From the NCBI GenBank assembly GCA_002451795.1, contig DKDJ01000004.1, positions 124,001 to 188,000 on the forward strand: a stretch of DNA of 64,000 nt. The letters are read 5' to 3'. Position 1 is the first letter of the stretch, and each line of letters begins with the position of its first letter. Positions 40,511-49,488 of the stretch are shown piece by piece. The notes beneath the pieces were generated by a model. That model worked only from the letters and a program-made list of their open reading frames with translations, did no database searches and was not told the origin of the DNA. Both the position numbers and the translations under genes were made by a program. The stretch comes from Bacteroidales bacterium UBA6851. Its GTDB lineage: Bacteria > Bacteroidota > Bacteroidia > Bacteroidales > UBA932.

Positions 40511-41569
40511 ATGGCGAAAAACACGGAAAATACAGAACAATTGTGCGAAAGGATAGTCAATGATGCTACCAGGGGAGTATTTAAGCCTCTTTACCTGCTG
40601 ATGGGAGAAGAAAGTTACTATCCGGACAAGATATGTCAGGCTATCATAAGCAACTGCATTTCCCAAGACGACAAAGATTTCAACGAAACCATACTCTACG
40701 GCACAGAGACCTCGGCCGAACAAGTCATATCATGCGCAAGGCGATACCCCATGATGTCCGACAGGCAACTTGTCGTGCTCAAGGAAGCACAAGCCATGAA
40801 AGGTTTGGAAGGACTATCTGTATACTGTGAGGCCCCACTTGACTCCACAGTTCTTGTTGTACTAATGCACGGAGCAAAACTTGACAAAAGAACTGCGCTT
40901 TACAAAGCATTCATCAAAAACGGCATAGTCGTAGACTCGCCAGGCATGAGGGATTATGAGATTCAAGGGTGGATTATGACCCACTTTAGAAGCCTCGGCC
41001 TTGACATAAGCCCGGACGCAGCTGCATTGCTTGGAGAATATTCTGGGACAGACCTCGTAAAGATAGCATCAGAAACGGACAAACTCACCAAGAGCCTGCC
41101 TGAAGGCACCACCGCCATTAGCATAGGCGACATTGAGAAAAACGTCGGAATATCACGACAATTCAGCATATTTGAGCTTAACAAGGCACTCAACTACGGA
41201 AAGAGCACAAGAGCACTTGAAATTGCAGCAAGGATAAGTTCCGCAGCCAAATTCTCCATGCCAGCAGCAGTAGCCATGCTATTCACCAATTTCCAGAGAA
41301 TCCTTAAATATGGCATTCTTCTCTCTTCTGGAAGAGTCGACTCTGAAAGCAAAGCTAAAGTCCTTACGGGCGTAAACCCATATTTCTATAAGGAATACGA
41401 GAATGCAGCAAGGTTATACAACACACAGAAGTGCATATCAATAATATCACTTCTGTGCGATTATGACTATTTCAGCAAAGGGGGTAGCCCCGTAACGCAA
41501 GATGAGCTCTTTGTAGAGCTCATCTCGAAAATTCTGAATTGTCAGGCCGGATTTATTCCAGTCCGATAA
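40511..41569 (+). CDS. holA: DNA polymerase III subunit delta
   Basis: Clamp-loader delta subunit that opens the beta sliding clamp. The 352 residues have the weakly conserved HolA pattern: YLLMGEESYYPDKI near residue 27, FNETILYG, RRYPMMSDRQLVVLKEA, TALYKAFIKNG, and the long helical C-terminus with VGISRQFSIFELNKAL and ILKYGILLSSG. No Walker motifs, as expected for delta. It is monocistronic between two arabinofuranosidase genes and overlaps the second by 17 bp tail to tail. Confidence 0.92.
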   Translation: MAKNTENTEQLCERIVNDATRGVFKPLYLLMGEESYYPDKICQAIISNCISQDDKDFNETILYGTETSAEQVISCARRYPMMSDRQLVVLKEAQAMKGLEGLSVYCEAPLDSTVLVVLMHGAKLDKRTALYKAFIKNGIVVDSPGMRDYEIQGWIMTHFRSLGLDISPDAAALLGEYSGTDLVKIASETDKLTKSLPEGTTAISIGDIEKNVGISRQFSIFELNKALNYGKSTRALEIAARISSAAKFSMPAAVAMLFTNFQRILKYGILLSSGRVDSESKAKVLTGVNPYFYKEYENAARLYNTQKCISIISLLCDYDYFSKGGSPVTQDELFVELISKILNCQAGFIPVR

Positions 41570-44096
41570 CAAGCACACCGGCAGAGCAGGCATCAATGTC
41601 AAGAATCACGGATTTTCCGTTCTTAACAGGAGAGCCTAACTTCTTCGCCACGGCATTTTTGTTCTCCATACTGTTGGCCACAGTGAGGCTTCCAGGAGCG
41701 AAATATTCGTATGACAAGTCTGTCACACCTTTCCAGTCGCCATCAAACTCCAGATGATACGGCTTGTCTGATGGATTGACAATCTTCACGATTACCTCTG
41801 CAGCATTTTCTGATCTTGTGACACTCACGCTCAAATCTTTTACATCACCCTTGAATCCTAGCCTGTCGGTAGAGAAATGATCGTACCAAAGGTCAGTAAC
41901 CTGATAGTTAGGAGCCACGAAAAGATCCTTATAGTCGAAATTGATAAAAGCATTGTTCCAGTCAGGAGCATCAGTACGACGAATAAACAAGGCAGCTGCT
42001 CCCATCGCTACAACATCAGTATTCTCACACATATTTAGGAACTTGCCTGCGAACAAACCAGTTCTCCAATCAATAGTGTTGAGGTTCCACTCAGAGATAA
42101 ACAGTTTGATGTTCGGATTAGGGCACTTGGCTATCATATCGGCATACTCAAGATACTGTTTTTCAAGTCTATCCGGACCAGTTGCATATCCACCTGCCTG
42201 CTCGTAATGATGAAGGCTCATATAGTCGAAATATCTTCCTGATCTATTGAGGAATCCCTCGTCTTCACCACGGAATCCGCCACAAGCGATAATCTTGATG
42301 GTAGGATCGACCTTCCTCATGGCTACAGAGAAATCACGGACACACTTCTCATATCTCTCTATACCCATCTCCCACATCTCATTGTCAATCTCCCAATACT
42401 TCACATTATAAGGCTCTGGATGACCATTAGCGGCACGAAGGCTACCCCATTTCCCAGTAGCGGGCTCGTTGCAATAAGCCACCCAGTCGCACGCATTCTG
42501 AATGAGAGACTCGTACTCGGATGCTGGGCGCTCAAAACCTACACTCACCACAATCACTGGTTCACTATTAATTTCCCTACAGAAACGGATAAATTCATCG
42601 GTACCGAAAGCATTCTGGTCGTAGTCCATCCACATCCAATGATCCCATCTCTGACGTTTCTCCTGAGGGCCAATACCCCATTTCCAATCATACTGGGCAG
42701 CATATCCGCCACCAGGCCAACGCAAACATGTCGGATGAAGTTCCTTTACAGCATTGAAGATATCTGGCCGGAACCCACCGAGATCAAGACCCTTTTGGGT
42801 AGTAAGACTAACCTCATCCACTTGAACAGAGCCGCCACGAACCGCAATAGCAAAATCAGCATCTCCCTGGTAATCGCCAGCTGTGAATGTAAATTCATGC
42901 TTCTTCCAATCTCTACCTTGACGTCCAAGCTCACTGCTTGCAATCCATTTTCCGTTCTTCATGAGACCCACCTGAAGCACTCCATCTCCCTTGGCATAGA
43001 TATAGCCCTTGAAGACATCGCCGGCGCGTACAGCCTGAGGTCCTTGAGACACACCGGAGAAATCAGCACTAGAAGTAATTTTCTGTGAGTAGTTCATATT
43101 CACAGCATCTCCCTTTACCAAAGAGAAATCTCCTGCGCCAAAAGCATTCCACTGAGGTGCCACCAATGGAGTTTTTACATCATTGGGAATACCACTGAAA
43201 TATACGGTCTTCCCATCTGGGGACTTGACAGTTATATTCTTGTAATATGCCTCAGTATAATTCTCCCACAGCACGATATCATTGGATTTTACACTTTCGG
43301 GAGTACGGTATGAGAGCACCTTCTTTCCGTCCCATTTCACAGTGACGTTCTTGCCGCGGCAGCTGATTTTGAGTTTATGCCATTCCTCATTCTCCTCTAT
43401 CTGTCCAGGCTTGGCAAGCACTGTCTTAAGCGGCTCCACTGCGACAATACTGCGAAGCGCACCACCAAAGCCAGGAACCTGCTTCTCCTGCTTTATAGCG
43501 ACCGAAAAGTTGGCATCCGACACCTGTTTCTGCACCTTTTCAAGAGCTTTAGCCCTGTTGTTAGCGTCGATCTGTGCCTGAGTCTGTGAAAGTTCAAGGC
43601 GCTTGGCCTCATACTTAGGATCGGTTATTCTCAAGAGATATGGCTCGCCTGAAGCCTGATTCTTGAATGCAAACCGAAGATCCATCAGACCGCCACTCCA
43701 CATTCTCCCAGGAAGCTTATAGGACCTCCACTTCACATCCATATCTATATCATAACTATCACTATCAACCGATGTCAGACTTATCGGCTGCTCATACCTG
43801 GTAGGCGAATGCAGGACGTCTTCATCGTCAACAAACCAACCATCAAAATAGCCATCTCTCGGATGGATACCAGGAAAATGCTCCGTCTCAAAAGAGCGTT
43901 CAAAAATCAGCTCCTGCCAAAGTCCGTTATTGGCAGAAAAATAGATGTGCTCGAAAAGTTGACCATAAAGAAGAGGATCAATCTTTCCGGTAACTTGAGT
44001 AGAATTAATCTCAAGTGCAACCTTCTCCGGTTCTTGTGCGCCTACCGTCAATGGCAGAGCGAGAAAAGGCAACAAAAGCAAACGTGATATGTGCAT
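41553..44096 (-). CDS. Large GH51 alpha-L-arabinofuranosidase with inserted domains
   Basis: An 847-residue exported arabinofuranosidase (signal peptide ALPLTVGAQ). The start of the barrel, DPLLYGQLFEHIYFSANNGLW, is separated from the catalytic part by about 370 residues holding a beta-sandwich domain with a LamG/keto-hydrolase look and a carbohydrate-binding-like domain (about 320-435, ending VQVDEVSL). Within the first lies a charged helical stretch (161-197). Acid/base Glu573 is in EIDNEMWEMG and nucleophile Glu669 in FISEWNLNTIDWR. The start at 44096 matches the signal peptide. It follows the hpf terminator and may depend on read-through. Confidence 0.93.
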   Translation of the reverse strand: MHISRLLLLPFLALPLTVGAQEPEKVALEINSTQVTGKIDPLLYGQLFEHIYFSANNGLWQELIFERSFETEHFPGIHPRDGYFDGWFVDDEDVLHSPTRYEQPISLTSVDSDSYDIDMDVKWRSYKLPGRMWSGGLMDLRFAFKNQASGEPYLLRITDPKYEAKRLELSQTQAQIDANNRAKALEKVQKQVSDANFSVAIKQEKQVPGFGGALRSIVAVEPLKTVLAKPGQIEENEEWHKLKISCRGKNVTVKWDGKKVLSYRTPESVKSNDIVLWENYTEAYYKNITVKSPDGKTVYFSGIPNDVKTPLVAPQWNAFGAGDFSLVKGDAVNMNYSQKITSSADFSGVSQGPQAVRAGDVFKGYIYAKGDGVLQVGLMKNGKWIASSELGRQGRDWKKHEFTFTAGDYQGDADFAIAVRGGSVQVDEVSLTTQKGLDLGGFRPDIFNAVKELHPTCLRWPGGGYAAQYDWKWGIGPQEKRQRWDHWMWMDYDQNAFGTDEFIRFCREINSEPVIVVSVGFERPASEYESLIQNACDWVAYCNEPATGKWGSLRAANGHPEPYNVKYWEIDNEMWEMGIERYEKCVRDFSVAMRKVDPTIKIIACGGFRGEDEGFLNRSGRYFDYMSLHHYEQAGGYATGPDRLEKQYLEYADMIAKCPNPNIKLFISEWNLNTIDWRTGLFAGKFLNMCENTDVVAMGAAALFIRRTDAPDWNNAFINFDYKDLFVAPNYQVTDLWYDHFSTDRLGFKGDVKDLSVSVTRSENAAEVIVKIVNPSDKPYHLEFDGDWKGVTDLSYEYFAPGSLTVANSMENKNAVAKKLGSPVKNGKSVILDIDACSAGVLVIGLE

Positions 44097-44116
44097 ATAA
44101 ATAATTGTTACAAAAT

Positions 44117-44141
44117 CGGGCTGCCCCAAAGAGACAGCCCG
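44117..44141 (-). terminator. Terminator after hpf
   Basis: On the minus strand CGGGCTG, 11-nt loop, CAGCCCG, then ATTTTG. It lies 6 bp after the hpf stop. The T run is short, so some read-through into the GH51 gene is possible. Confidence 0.6.
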
Positions 44142-44147
44142 AAAATA

Positions 44148-44438
44148 TTATTTCTCGTATTTCTTTTCTTTGGCACGTGTGAGCTTTTCCTTCATAGCAT
44201 CCACGCAACCCGTAACAGCATTTTCGAAAGTGTCAGCCACGCGCTCAATAATAAGGGTGTCTCCAGGAATGCCGATTTGGATTTTGGCTCTCTTGCCTTC
44301 CTTAATGTCCTCAAGAGAAACCTCAGCTTCCTGCGCCACGCCATCGAAGAATTTGGAAAGACGCGCCACTTTCTTCTCGACAAAACTAACGAGCTTCTCG
44401 TCTGCGTCGAACTTAAGAGCTTTGATTTTAATCTCCAT
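44148..44438 (-). CDS. hpf: Ribosome hibernation promoting factor (short form)
   Basis: A 96-residue HPF/RaiA family protein that binds the 30S subunit and helps inactivate ribosomes in slow growth. It shows the beta-alpha-beta-beta-beta-alpha layout (MEIKIKALKFDAD, EKLVSFVEKKVARLSKFF, a conserved GKRAKIQIGIPG strand pair, and a basic C-terminal helix MKEKLTRAKEKK). The length is that of short HPF. The start at 44438 is chosen because GGAGGT is placed 4 nt upstream, inside the xerC 3' end (11-bp overlap). It is the last gene of a long run from GH31 downwards. Confidence 0.9.
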   Translation of the reverse strand: MEIKIKALKFDADEKLVSFVEKKVARLSKFFDGVAQEAEVSLEDIKEGKRAKIQIGIPGDTLIIERVADTFENAVTGCVDAMKEKLTRAKEKKYEK

Positions 44439-45366
44439 TTTTACCTCCGTTTTTGGCTCTTGGATGAGCATTAGTGTATACCTTTTTCAAGCGTTCTATT
44501 GAATTGTGCGTATACACTTGAGTTGCAGCTAACGAAGAGTGCCCAAGCATCTCTTTTATGGAATTGAGGTCAGTTCCATGGTCAAGCAACTCGGTAGCAA
44601 TCGTATGCCTTAATACATGCGGAGACTTTCTTCCACCTATACCACCACCGACATCACCTAGTTCCTTACGGATAACCCTTTCCACAAACATCGGATACAA
44701 TGCTCTCCCACTGCTTGTCTGAACAAGAGGAGAGCCGTCAGATGTATCAGCACATTTCAAAGAATCTTGTGATTGTAAATATAGTAAAATTTCATCACAT
44801 AACGATGGAAGGAGTGGAATTTCTCTCGTTTTGTCACCTTTACCGACCACCCGTAATACACGCCTATGAAAGTCCATGGAGTTCCGTTTCAATGACAAGA
44901 GTTCAGAAAGTCGGATTCCTGTATTATAAAGAAGGCTGACAATCATACGTCTACGCTTGGCATCCATAGAGCCGAATTCCATCACTCCGGAAGTAGAACT
45001 GAAATATTCCTTCATTGCATCTTCACGGAAGAATTCCGGGAGGCGTTTCTGCACAGCTGGCTTCTTCACGAGATGAACCGGATTAGACGCCATGACTCCC
45101 CTTTTCATGAGGAAACGGCAGAAACCGCTCAGCACACTCAGATGAAGATTGACGGTTCTCGGGTTCATTCCCCTCTCTTCCATAAGGAATACCTCATACG
45201 AGCGGATAGTCTGAACGTCCATACAGGACACCACATCAGCATCCTCAGAGGAACACGAAAAAGTACTGAAATCATCAAGGACACCAGCATAAATACTGCA
45301 TGTTCTCGGAGAATATCGTCGAACAGTAGACAGATATTCCAAATAATCAGAGCAATCAGACCTCAT
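44428..45366 (-). CDS. Tyrosine recombinase (XerC/XerD-like)
   Basis: A 312-residue site-specific recombinase, similar to Xer proteins that resolve chromosome dimers. The N-terminal SAM-like domain contains LEYLSTVRRYSPRTCSIY. The catalytic set is complete: Arg152 (NTGIRLSE), Lys176 (VVGKGDK), His250 and Arg253 (HVLRH), His276 (LGHSS) and Tyr285 (VYTH). Its place between cca and hpf is that of the housekeeping xerC/xerD of Bacteroidales, with no mobile-element repeats. The start overlaps cca by 11 bp; a start 7 codons upstream is possible. Whether XerC or XerD I cannot tell. Confidence 0.9.
   Translation of the reverse strand: MRSDCSDYLEYLSTVRRYSPRTCSIYAGVLDDFSTFSCSSEDADVVSCMDVQTIRSYEVFLMEERGMNPRTVNLHLSVLSGFCRFLMKRGVMASNPVHLVKKPAVQKRLPEFFREDAMKEYFSSTSGVMEFGSMDAKRRRMIVSLLYNTGIRLSELLSLKRNSMDFHRRVLRVVGKGDKTREIPLLPSLCDEILLYLQSQDSLKCADTSDGSPLVQTSSGRALYPMFVERVIRKELGDVGGGIGGRKSPHVLRHTIATELLDHGTDLNSIKEMLGHSSLAATQVYTHNSIERLKKVYTNAHPRAKNGGKNGD
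44443..44448 (-). promoter_or_regulatory. Shine-Dalgarno sequence of hpf
   Basis: GGAGGT on the minus strand, 4 nt before the hpf ATG and within the last codons of xerC. Clear SD sites are rare in this lineage and elsewhere in this window, so it stands out. Confidence 0.6.
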
Positions 45367-46792
45367 GGAGTCCAAACTGAGGAGCACACTTTCTCATATA
45401 AGCGTCCGCCTCCTCGAAATTATTGCCTATGACACCATCAAGTATTGCCTCTTTGACCATATCTTTTAAGAGTCCAATCTCACGGCATGGCTCAATACCA
45501 TATACCTTCATTACATATTCCCCATCAATAGGATTCTTAAAATTCCGTATGGCGTCCTTCTCCTCCACCTCCACAAGTTTCTGCTTTACAAGAAGGAAAT
45601 TGGACTTGATACGGGCCACTTTAGATTCGTTTTTGGAGGTAATGTCAGCATTGCACAACATCATCAAGTCATCGATATCATCCCCCGCATCAAAAAGAAG
45701 ACGCCTGACTGCAGAATCTGTCACGCCATCATCAACGAGGGCAATGGGTCTAAGATGAAGCCGAACAAGCTTGCTCACATACTTCATCTCATCTTGCGAA
45801 AGATGATAACGATTGAAGATTTTCGGCACCATCCTGGCTCCGATAACATCATGGCCATGAAACGTCCAGCCGGCCTGTGGATCGAACCTCTTGCTTGCCG
45901 GTTTCCCGATATCATGAAGAAGGGCAGCCCACCTAAGCCACAACAGATGATCCCTTCCTTCCTGAGGTGTCACCTCATCCTTACGGATGTTCTCCAGAAC
46001 TGACAAGGTATGCTCAAAATTATCCTTGTGTCCACGGCCGTCTACAGTCTCCACACCCTTCAGAGCCTCGAGCTCCGGAAGAATGTAATGCAGGAGTGAG
46101 GCCTCATCCATAAGCCGGAATGCAATGGAAGGATGGTCACAAACAAGCATTTTACAAAGTTCGTCAGCAATTCTCTCCTTAGAAAGTATATTGAGCCTAT
46201 CAGCCATGCGTCGCATCGACTCCATCGATTCATTCACAATTTTGAACCTCCTATCAGCGGTCGAAAGTTTCGCCGCAAAGCGAATAGCGCGGAGCATTCT
46301 GAGCGGATCATCGGAATATGTCGTATCTGGATCGAGCGGAGTGCGAATTATTCCTTGAGAAAGATCCTTGATGCCGCCAAATGGATCAACGAGAGCTCCA
46401 AAATCTTCTTTCTGAAGAGAGAATGCCATGGCATTGATGGTAAAATCACGTCTAAACTGGTCATCCTCCAATGTTCCGTCCTCCACAATAGGCTTTCTCG
46501 ACTCACGCCTATAAGACTCTTTCCTTGCCCCTACGAACTCTATTTCGTCACCGCCGTAGTGCATCATGGCAGTACCGAAATTTTTAAAATAGGAGACATA
46601 CTTTCCTGTAACCTCCCCTACTGCACGCGCGAAGTCAATACCGCTTCCCTCCACTACCACATCGATGTCATTACACTCTCTTCCAAGAAAGCAATCACGG
46701 ACATAGCCGCCTATAACATAGGCCTTTACCTTTTTCTTTGCAGCGACTTCCCCGATTATTCTGAAAATCGGTTTATCAAGAAACTGCGACAT
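45356..46792 (-). CDS. cca: tRNA nucleotidyltransferase / poly(A) polymerase family protein with HD domain
   Basis: Adds CCA to tRNA 3' ends. The 478 residues open with the class II nucleotidyltransferase motif GGYVRDCFLGRECNDIDVVVEG, then RRDFTINAMAF, DPLRMLRAIRFAAKL, and, in the second half, an HD domain with LLHDIGKPA (after DNFEHTLSVL). This full layout is usual for Bacteroidetes CCA enzymes. Needed because the tRNA in this window does not encode CCA. It overlaps the upstream gene by one base (TAATG) and overlaps xerC by 11 bp. A start 4 codons earlier (46804) is also possible. Confidence 0.92.
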   Translation of the reverse strand: MSQFLDKPIFRIIGEVAAKKKVKAYVIGGYVRDCFLGRECNDIDVVVEGSGIDFARAVGEVTGKYVSYFKNFGTAMMHYGGDEIEFVGARKESYRRESRKPIVEDGTLEDDQFRRDFTINAMAFSLQKEDFGALVDPFGGIKDLSQGIIRTPLDPDTTYSDDPLRMLRAIRFAAKLSTADRRFKIVNESMESMRRMADRLNILSKERIADELCKMLVCDHPSIAFRLMDEASLLHYILPELEALKGVETVDGRGHKDNFEHTLSVLENIRKDEVTPQEGRDHLLWLRWAALLHDIGKPASKRFDPQAGWTFHGHDVIGARMVPKIFNRYHLSQDEMKYVSKLVRLHLRPIALVDDGVTDSAVRRLLFDAGDDIDDLMMLCNADITSKNESKVARIKSNFLLVKQKLVEVEEKDAIRNFKNPIDGEYVMKVYGIEPCREIGLLKDMVKEAILDGVIGNNFEEADAYMRKCAPQFGLHEV

Positions 46793-47193
46793 TATTGCTG
46801 ACATATCATTTCCTCATAAGACGGTATATGGTCACATAGCGCGAAAACTCCGCCTTTCAAAGTGTAAATATAGGTCATTTTTCCGTTTGTGAGCATTAAA
46901 TATTTCACCTTAAGCACAGAATTGTACTGCATTGCCTGACGCGCGACCTCTTCGTCAATGGCAACGTCGGGCCTCTTGCACTCTACAACAACTAGCGGAG
47001 CACCTGCACGATCATACACAATGATATCCGCCCGATATCGCTTGCCTCCGAAAAGGAAACCAACCTCACTATTCATCATGGCTACAGGAACATGGAAGGC
47101 TTGTCGCAACTGCAGAATAAACCACTGCCGCACCTGTTCTTCAGGTGTGGCAGTGACATTCTTTTTCCGAAGCGGATCCCAGATCTGCTCCAT
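46792..47193 (-). CDS. Small HsdR N-terminal (PD-(D/E)XK) domain protein
   Basis: A 133-residue protein resembling the N-terminal nuclease domain of type I restriction subunit R (HSDR_N_2). The nuclease core is Asp56 in YRADIIVYD and Glu71-x-Lys73 in VVVECKRPD. It has no helicase part, and no HsdM or HsdS gene is nearby. Free-standing copies occur in Bacteroidota, function unknown; a housekeeping or repair role is more likely than restriction. It starts 2 bp after araB, so it is in the same run of genes, and shares its stop with the cca start. Confidence 0.85.
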   Translation of the reverse strand: MEQIWDPLRKKNVTATPEEQVRQWFILQLRQAFHVPVAMMNSEVGFLFGGKRYRADIIVYDRAGAPLVVVECKRPDVAIDEEVARQAMQYNSVLKVKYLMLTNGKMTYIYTLKGGVFALCDHIPSYEEMICQQ

Positions 47194-47195
47194 GA

Positions 47196-48791
47196 CTATT
47201 TCTTATATTCTACAGCGGCCTTCTCTACACCGAAACAACTCTTGTAGTTCTCGATGTAGCGATTAAATCCCTCCGCCGCAGCTACAGAAGGCGCGATTTC
47301 CACGCCACCATCACCCACGAAGACATATTTATCAAGATAGTCCTCAAGGCTGAGCTTATCCAGATTAAAGACCATGTACCGAGCAAGAAGCGCGATTCCC
47401 CATGCTCCGCCCTCTCCGGCAGTCTCCATAACAGAGATAGGAGAATTCAGTGCAGCTGCAAGAACTCTCTGTCCTACTCCAGGAGTCTTGAAAAGTCCTC
47501 CATGAGCGGTAATCCTATCCACACTCACCTTCTCTTCATTAAAGAGAATATCATTACCTATTTTCAAGACTCCCACGGAAGCGAAAAGCTGTGCACGGAA
47601 GAAGTTTGCAAGATTGAACTTATCCGTAGCAGAACGGACAAACAAAGGACGACCTTCCGCAAATCCCGTCACAGGCTCACCTGATACATAATTATATGCC
47701 ACAAGTCCGCCACAATCGGCATCACCATCCAAAGCATGATTGTACAGCTTCCCGAATACCTGATTCATATCCACAGGCACCCCAAGCAGTTCCTGATACT
47801 CCTTAAAGAGATTGACCCAAGCGTTGAGTTCCGAAGTACAGTTGTTACAGTGCACCATAGCAACCGGACTTCCGTCTGGAGTGGTCACCATATCAATCAT
47901 CTCGTATGGTTTTGAAAGTTCCTTTTCAAGAACAATCATTGAGAAAGAAGAAGTACCAGCAGAAACATTTCCAGTGCGCTGACGTACAGCATTCGTAGCT
48001 ACCATTCCAGTTCCCGCATCACCTTCTGGAGGACATAGAGGAATGCCAGGCTTCAAATGCCCGGATGGGTCAAGTTTCAAGGCACCCTCATCAGTAAGGC
48101 GTCCTGCATCCTCTCCGGCAAGCAGGCTCTTCGGAAGAATATCCCTGAGTTTCCATGGGAACCCGTAAGGTGCTACAAGAGCATCAAACTTATTCACCAT
48201 CTCATCAGAATAGTCCTTCGTAGACGAATCAACCGGAATCATACCAGAAGCATCACCTATGCCAAGAACTTTTTTTCCGGTAAGCTGCCAATGAATGTAC
48301 CCCGCTAATGTGGTAAGAAAATCAATCTTTCCCACATGAGGTTCACCATCAAGGATCGCCTGATAAAGGTGTGAAATACTCCACCGTAGCGGAATATTGA
48401 AATTAAAAAGGGAAGACAGTTCAGCAGCAGCCTTACCAGTATTGGTATTTCTCCACGTGCGGAAAGGAACAAGTATGTTTTGATCCTTGTCAAAAGGCAT
48501 ATATCCATGCATCATGGCACTAACCCCAATAGCTGCAAGGTTCTCAAGCTCAATTCCATATTTGGATCTGACGTTGGCACGAAGGTCCGCATACGAACCC
48601 TGAAGGCCATCCCATATCATATCGATACTATAAGTCCAAAGGCCATTCTCAAACTGATTCTCCCACTCGAAACTCCCCTGCGCCAAAGGTCTGTTCTCAT
48701 GGTCAATCAGGACGGACTTGATACGTGTAGAACCAAGTTCAATTCCAAGTACCGCATTTCCCGATGCGATAAGATTTTTTGCGTCTGTCAT
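47196..48791 (-). CDS. araB: FGGY-family carbohydrate kinase, probable L-ribulokinase
   Basis: A 531-residue FGGY kinase. It has the N-terminal ATPase phosphate loop LGIELGSTRIKSVLID, GVSAMMHGYMPFD, a substrate-region segment IGDASGMIPVD, and GDAGTGMVATNAVRQRTGNVSAGTSSF, and C-terminal GEGGAWGIALLA. Gene neighbourhood (araD next, then a symporter and galM) matches the arabinose cluster of Bacteroides, in which this family member is the ribulokinase. Xylulokinase is the main alternative. The start follows the araD stop by 2 bp. Confidence 0.87.
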   Translation of the reverse strand: MTDAKNLIASGNAVLGIELGSTRIKSVLIDHENRPLAQGSFEWENQFENGLWTYSIDMIWDGLQGSYADLRANVRSKYGIELENLAAIGVSAMMHGYMPFDKDQNILVPFRTWRNTNTGKAAAELSSLFNFNIPLRWSISHLYQAILDGEPHVGKIDFLTTLAGYIHWQLTGKKVLGIGDASGMIPVDSSTKDYSDEMVNKFDALVAPYGFPWKLRDILPKSLLAGEDAGRLTDEGALKLDPSGHLKPGIPLCPPEGDAGTGMVATNAVRQRTGNVSAGTSSFSMIVLEKELSKPYEMIDMVTTPDGSPVAMVHCNNCTSELNAWVNLFKEYQELLGVPVDMNQVFGKLYNHALDGDADCGGLVAYNYVSGEPVTGFAEGRPLFVRSATDKFNLANFFRAQLFASVGVLKIGNDILFNEEKVSVDRITAHGGLFKTPGVGQRVLAAALNSPISVMETAGEGGAWGIALLARYMVFNLDKLSLEDYLDKYVFVGDGGVEIAPSVAAAEGFNRYIENYKSCFGVEKAAVEYKK

Positions 48792-48793
48792 AA

Positions 48794-49486
48794 CTATTTC
48801 TTTTTCTGTCCGTAATAGGCATTAGGACCGTGCTTTCTTGAAAAATGCTTCTCTACAAGCAAAGGGTTCATCGTAAGAGAAGGATTGATAGCGAATGATA
48901 TTGAAGCCATCTTGGCTACTTGCTCAAGCACTACGGCATTATGAACGGCCTCGAAAGCATCCTTTCCCCAGGCAAAAGGACCGTGATTCTTGACAAGCAC
49001 GGCAGGAGTATGCACTGGATTCAGGCCCTCAAACCTCTTGACAATCACATTTCCAGTCTCAAGCTCATACTCTCCCTTAACCTCAGCTTCGGTCATATCA
49101 GCTGTGCAAGGTATGGCATCATGGAAATAATCAGCATGTGTGGTACCGATATTAGGAATATCAATTCCGGCCTGCGCCCATGCTGTAGCATAAGTGGAAT
49201 GCGTATGAACCACACCGCCTATTTCAGGAAATGCTTTATAGAGCACGAGATGTGTGGGCGTATCAGAAGAAGGTCTAAGATCACCCTCCACAACCTTGCC
49301 GTCAAGGTTCACGACCACCATATCTTCAGGCTTCATATTATCATAACTCACTCCGGAAGGCTTTATCACTACAAGACCACTTTCACGGTCAATAGCAGAA
49401 ACATTACCCCAGGTGAATATCACCAGGCCATGCTTGACAAGGTCAAGATTGGCCTGGCATACTTTCTTTTTAAGTTCTTCGAGCAT
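48794..49486 (-). CDS. araD: L-ribulose-5-phosphate 4-epimerase
   Basis: Class II aldolase family; interconverts L-ribulose-5-P and D-xylulose-5-P, joining arabinose to the pentose phosphate pathway. The 230 residues contain FTWGNVSAIDRESGLVVIKPSGV, the phosphate-binding RPSSDTPTHL, the zinc-binding HTHSTYATAWAQ, and the tail SLTMNPLLVEKHFSRKHGPNAYYGQ that supplies the last histidine. Length fits the family. The start at 49486 follows the symporter stop by 2 bp. Confidence 0.94.
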   Translation of the reverse strand: MLEELKKKVCQANLDLVKHGLVIFTWGNVSAIDRESGLVVIKPSGVSYDNMKPEDMVVVNLDGKVVEGDLRPSSDTPTHLVLYKAFPEIGGVVHTHSTYATAWAQAGIDIPNIGTTHADYFHDAIPCTADMTEAEVKGEYELETGNVIVKRFEGLNPVHTPAVLVKNHGPFAWGKDAFEAVHNAVVLEQVAKMASISFAINPSLTMNPLLVEKHFSRKHGPNAYYGQKKK

Positions 49487-49488
49487 AA

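Noticed and set aside
42420..43088. 222-residue plus-strand frame inside the large GH51 gene
   Set aside because: Antisense to the GH51 barrel and binding-like region; no recognisable protein.
44428..45366. Tyrosine recombinase as an integrase of a mobile element
   Set aside because: The gene is fused into a housekeeping run between cca and hpf, with no att-like repeats or cargo nearby, so a Xer role is more likely.
46133..46801. 222-residue plus-strand frame opposite cca
   Set aside because: Opposite to the conserved nucleotidyltransferase motifs; no signal of its own.
46792..47193. HsdR-like gene as part of a restriction-modification or defence system
   Set aside because: No helicase region and no HsdM/HsdS in reach; neighbours are metabolic and tRNA genes.
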